Assembly: GCA_964351745.1 (NCBI GenBank)
Contig: CAYGPI010000003.1
Coordinates: 1 to 64,000 of the forward strand
DNA length: 64,000 nucleotides
Direction of reading: 5' to 3'
From: CAYNJF01 sp964351745
Lineage (GTDB): Bacteria; Pseudomonadota; Gammaproteobacteria; Berkiellales; Berkiellaceae
In this document: piece by piece, positions 63,252 through 64,000 of the stretch
Layout of the letters: every line of letters begins with the position of its first letter
Position numbering within the stretch: position 1 is the stretch's first letter
Program-made: the position numbers and the translations under genes
Notes under the pieces: model-generated
Told to the model about the DNA's origin: nothing
Database searches by the model: none
The model's input: only the letters and a program-made list of their open reading frames with translations

Positions 63252-64000
63252 TAGATGATATAAGAAAATGGCTATTGCAACATCAATATATTAAAGAGAC
63301 CGATTGCGTTCGATCAGAGTTCAGGCTTTGTGGTAATTGGAGTGTACTTTGTTACGTAAACGATCAATTAACTTACTTTATCAAGATTGAGCATTTTGGT
63401 GGCATAGCACAAGAATATGATACCTTAATGTTTATGCATAGCATTATGCCGGATGTTGTCTTAGAGCCCCTTGGATTGAGTAAGTTTTTAAATAGTCCTA
63501 TTTACATTCAAAGAGCCTGTCATCATCAATGGCTTGGGCCAAAGTACTGGCAAGAAAATTTCGATGTAAGGCAGCAATTAGCTAGCATATTCATGAGATT
63601 GTCTGACTTTAAATTAAAAAATCAGGTGATGGTAGATGAGCGTGTTATGGCAGCCTATGGCTCGATCATACCTAAAGGGTATGCTTTGAAGTTAAAGCAA
63701 TTAAAATTGACTCAGAGGTTTCAACATGGCGACTTTAGTTTAAACAATATAGGTATTTGCGAATCACAAGTTAAGTTATTTGATTGGGAGGATTATGGCC
63801 TAAGCTCATTTCCGCTCATGGATCTGACCGTTTTCTTGATGAGTGTCAATCAGTTTGATGCCAAGGCTTTTTTATTGCAACTTGAGTCTCATGAATTTAT
63901 TGTTTGGCTTAGAAACATCTTGCTTCATTTTGAGATTAGCCTTGATCATTTTTTATATGCTGCGCCTTATGCGTTGATGATATTTGGTGGTTTAAAGCAA
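63248..64000 (+). CDS. APH/choline-kinase-like phosphotransferase, partial
   Basis: Open frame of 251 codons from ATG 63248 to the window edge. Catalytic loop QHGDFSLNNIGI near 162-173 and metal-binding LFDWEDYG about 10 residues later are the HGDxxxxN and DWE motifs of the aminoglycoside phosphotransferase/choline-kinase fold. In a polysaccharide locus it may phosphorylate a sugar, lipid or amino-alcohol group. It overlaps the preceding gene by four bases; the C-terminus is beyond the window. Confidence 0.75.
   Translation, partial: MIDDIRKWLLQHQYIKETDCVRSEFRLCGNWSVLCYVNDQLTYFIKIEHFGGIAQEYDTLMFMHSIMPDVVLEPLGLSKFLNSPIYIQRACHHQWLGPKYWQENFDVRQQLASIFMRLSDFKLKNQVMVDERVMAAYGSIIPKGYALKLKQLKLTQRFQHGDFSLNNIGICESQVKLFDWEDYGLSSFPLMDLTVFLMSVNQFDAKAFLLQLESHEFIVWLRNILLHFEISLDHFLYAAPYALMIFGGLKQ

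Overview
The window reads as chromosomal DNA of an AT-rich gammaproteobacterium, most likely a host-associated member of or near the Legionellales. This is an inference from content: gltX followed by tRNA-Ala and tRNA-Glu, proteins that look like translocated effectors (a SopB-type CX5R phosphatase, a Ulp1-like cysteine protease, a MICAL-like flavoprotein), and MFS and methyltransferase types I associate with that group. No rRNA or other firm taxonomic marker is present.

Layout. 1-5.7 kb: a partial coiled protein, a large SopB/IpgD-like phosphatase, a PAP2 phosphatase and gltX. 5.78-5.97 kb: tRNA-Ala(GGC) and tRNA-Glu(TTC). 5.9-15.5 kb: a roughly 9.5 kb integrative element inserted in the 3' part of tRNA-Glu. 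It is bounded by a 46-bp direct repeat, and a second 19-bp direct repeat lies inside each end. It carries a tyrosine integrase, an AlpA-like factor, a P-loop replication-type ATPase, a DUF5681 protein, an XRE repressor with two clear operators, a KAP-like NTPase, a two-gene unit with a thymidylate-synthase-like protein, and a GIY-YIG protein. There are no conjugation or capsid genes, so it resembles a phage satellite or small genomic island with cargo.

15.5-34.3 kb: a MICAL-like flavoprotein, an XRE regulator, a four-gene run of acetyltransferases, an APH-like kinase and a methyltransferase, a sodium/solute symporter, several secreted or membrane proteins of unknown function, a cytidine deaminase with an apparent signal peptide, an MFS transporter, and two tandem methyltransferases with a regulatory domain.

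34.4 kb to the end: an almost uninterrupted plus-strand exosortase A (XrtA, EpsH-type) exopolysaccharide locus. It has a priming sugar transferase, PrsK/PrsR/PrsT, export and chain-length proteins, a tyrosine-kinase homologue, an outer-membrane beta-barrel, WecB, a deacetylase, a FemAB-like protein, glycosyltransferases, XrtA, an asparagine synthase homologue, a CapK-like enzyme, a flippase and an APH-like kinase that runs off the end. A gene for a membrane-anchored Ulp1-like (clan CE) cysteine protease interrupts this locus between the beta-barrel gene and wecB. I saw no PEP-CTERM substrate gene in the window.

The best candidates for something undescribed are: (1) the element's KAP NTPase / TS-like / 120-aa module, whose TS-like protein carries the Asn-to-Asp change typical of dCMP hydroxymethylases; (2) the clan CE protease inside the exopolysaccharide locus; and (3) the exported cytidine deaminase.
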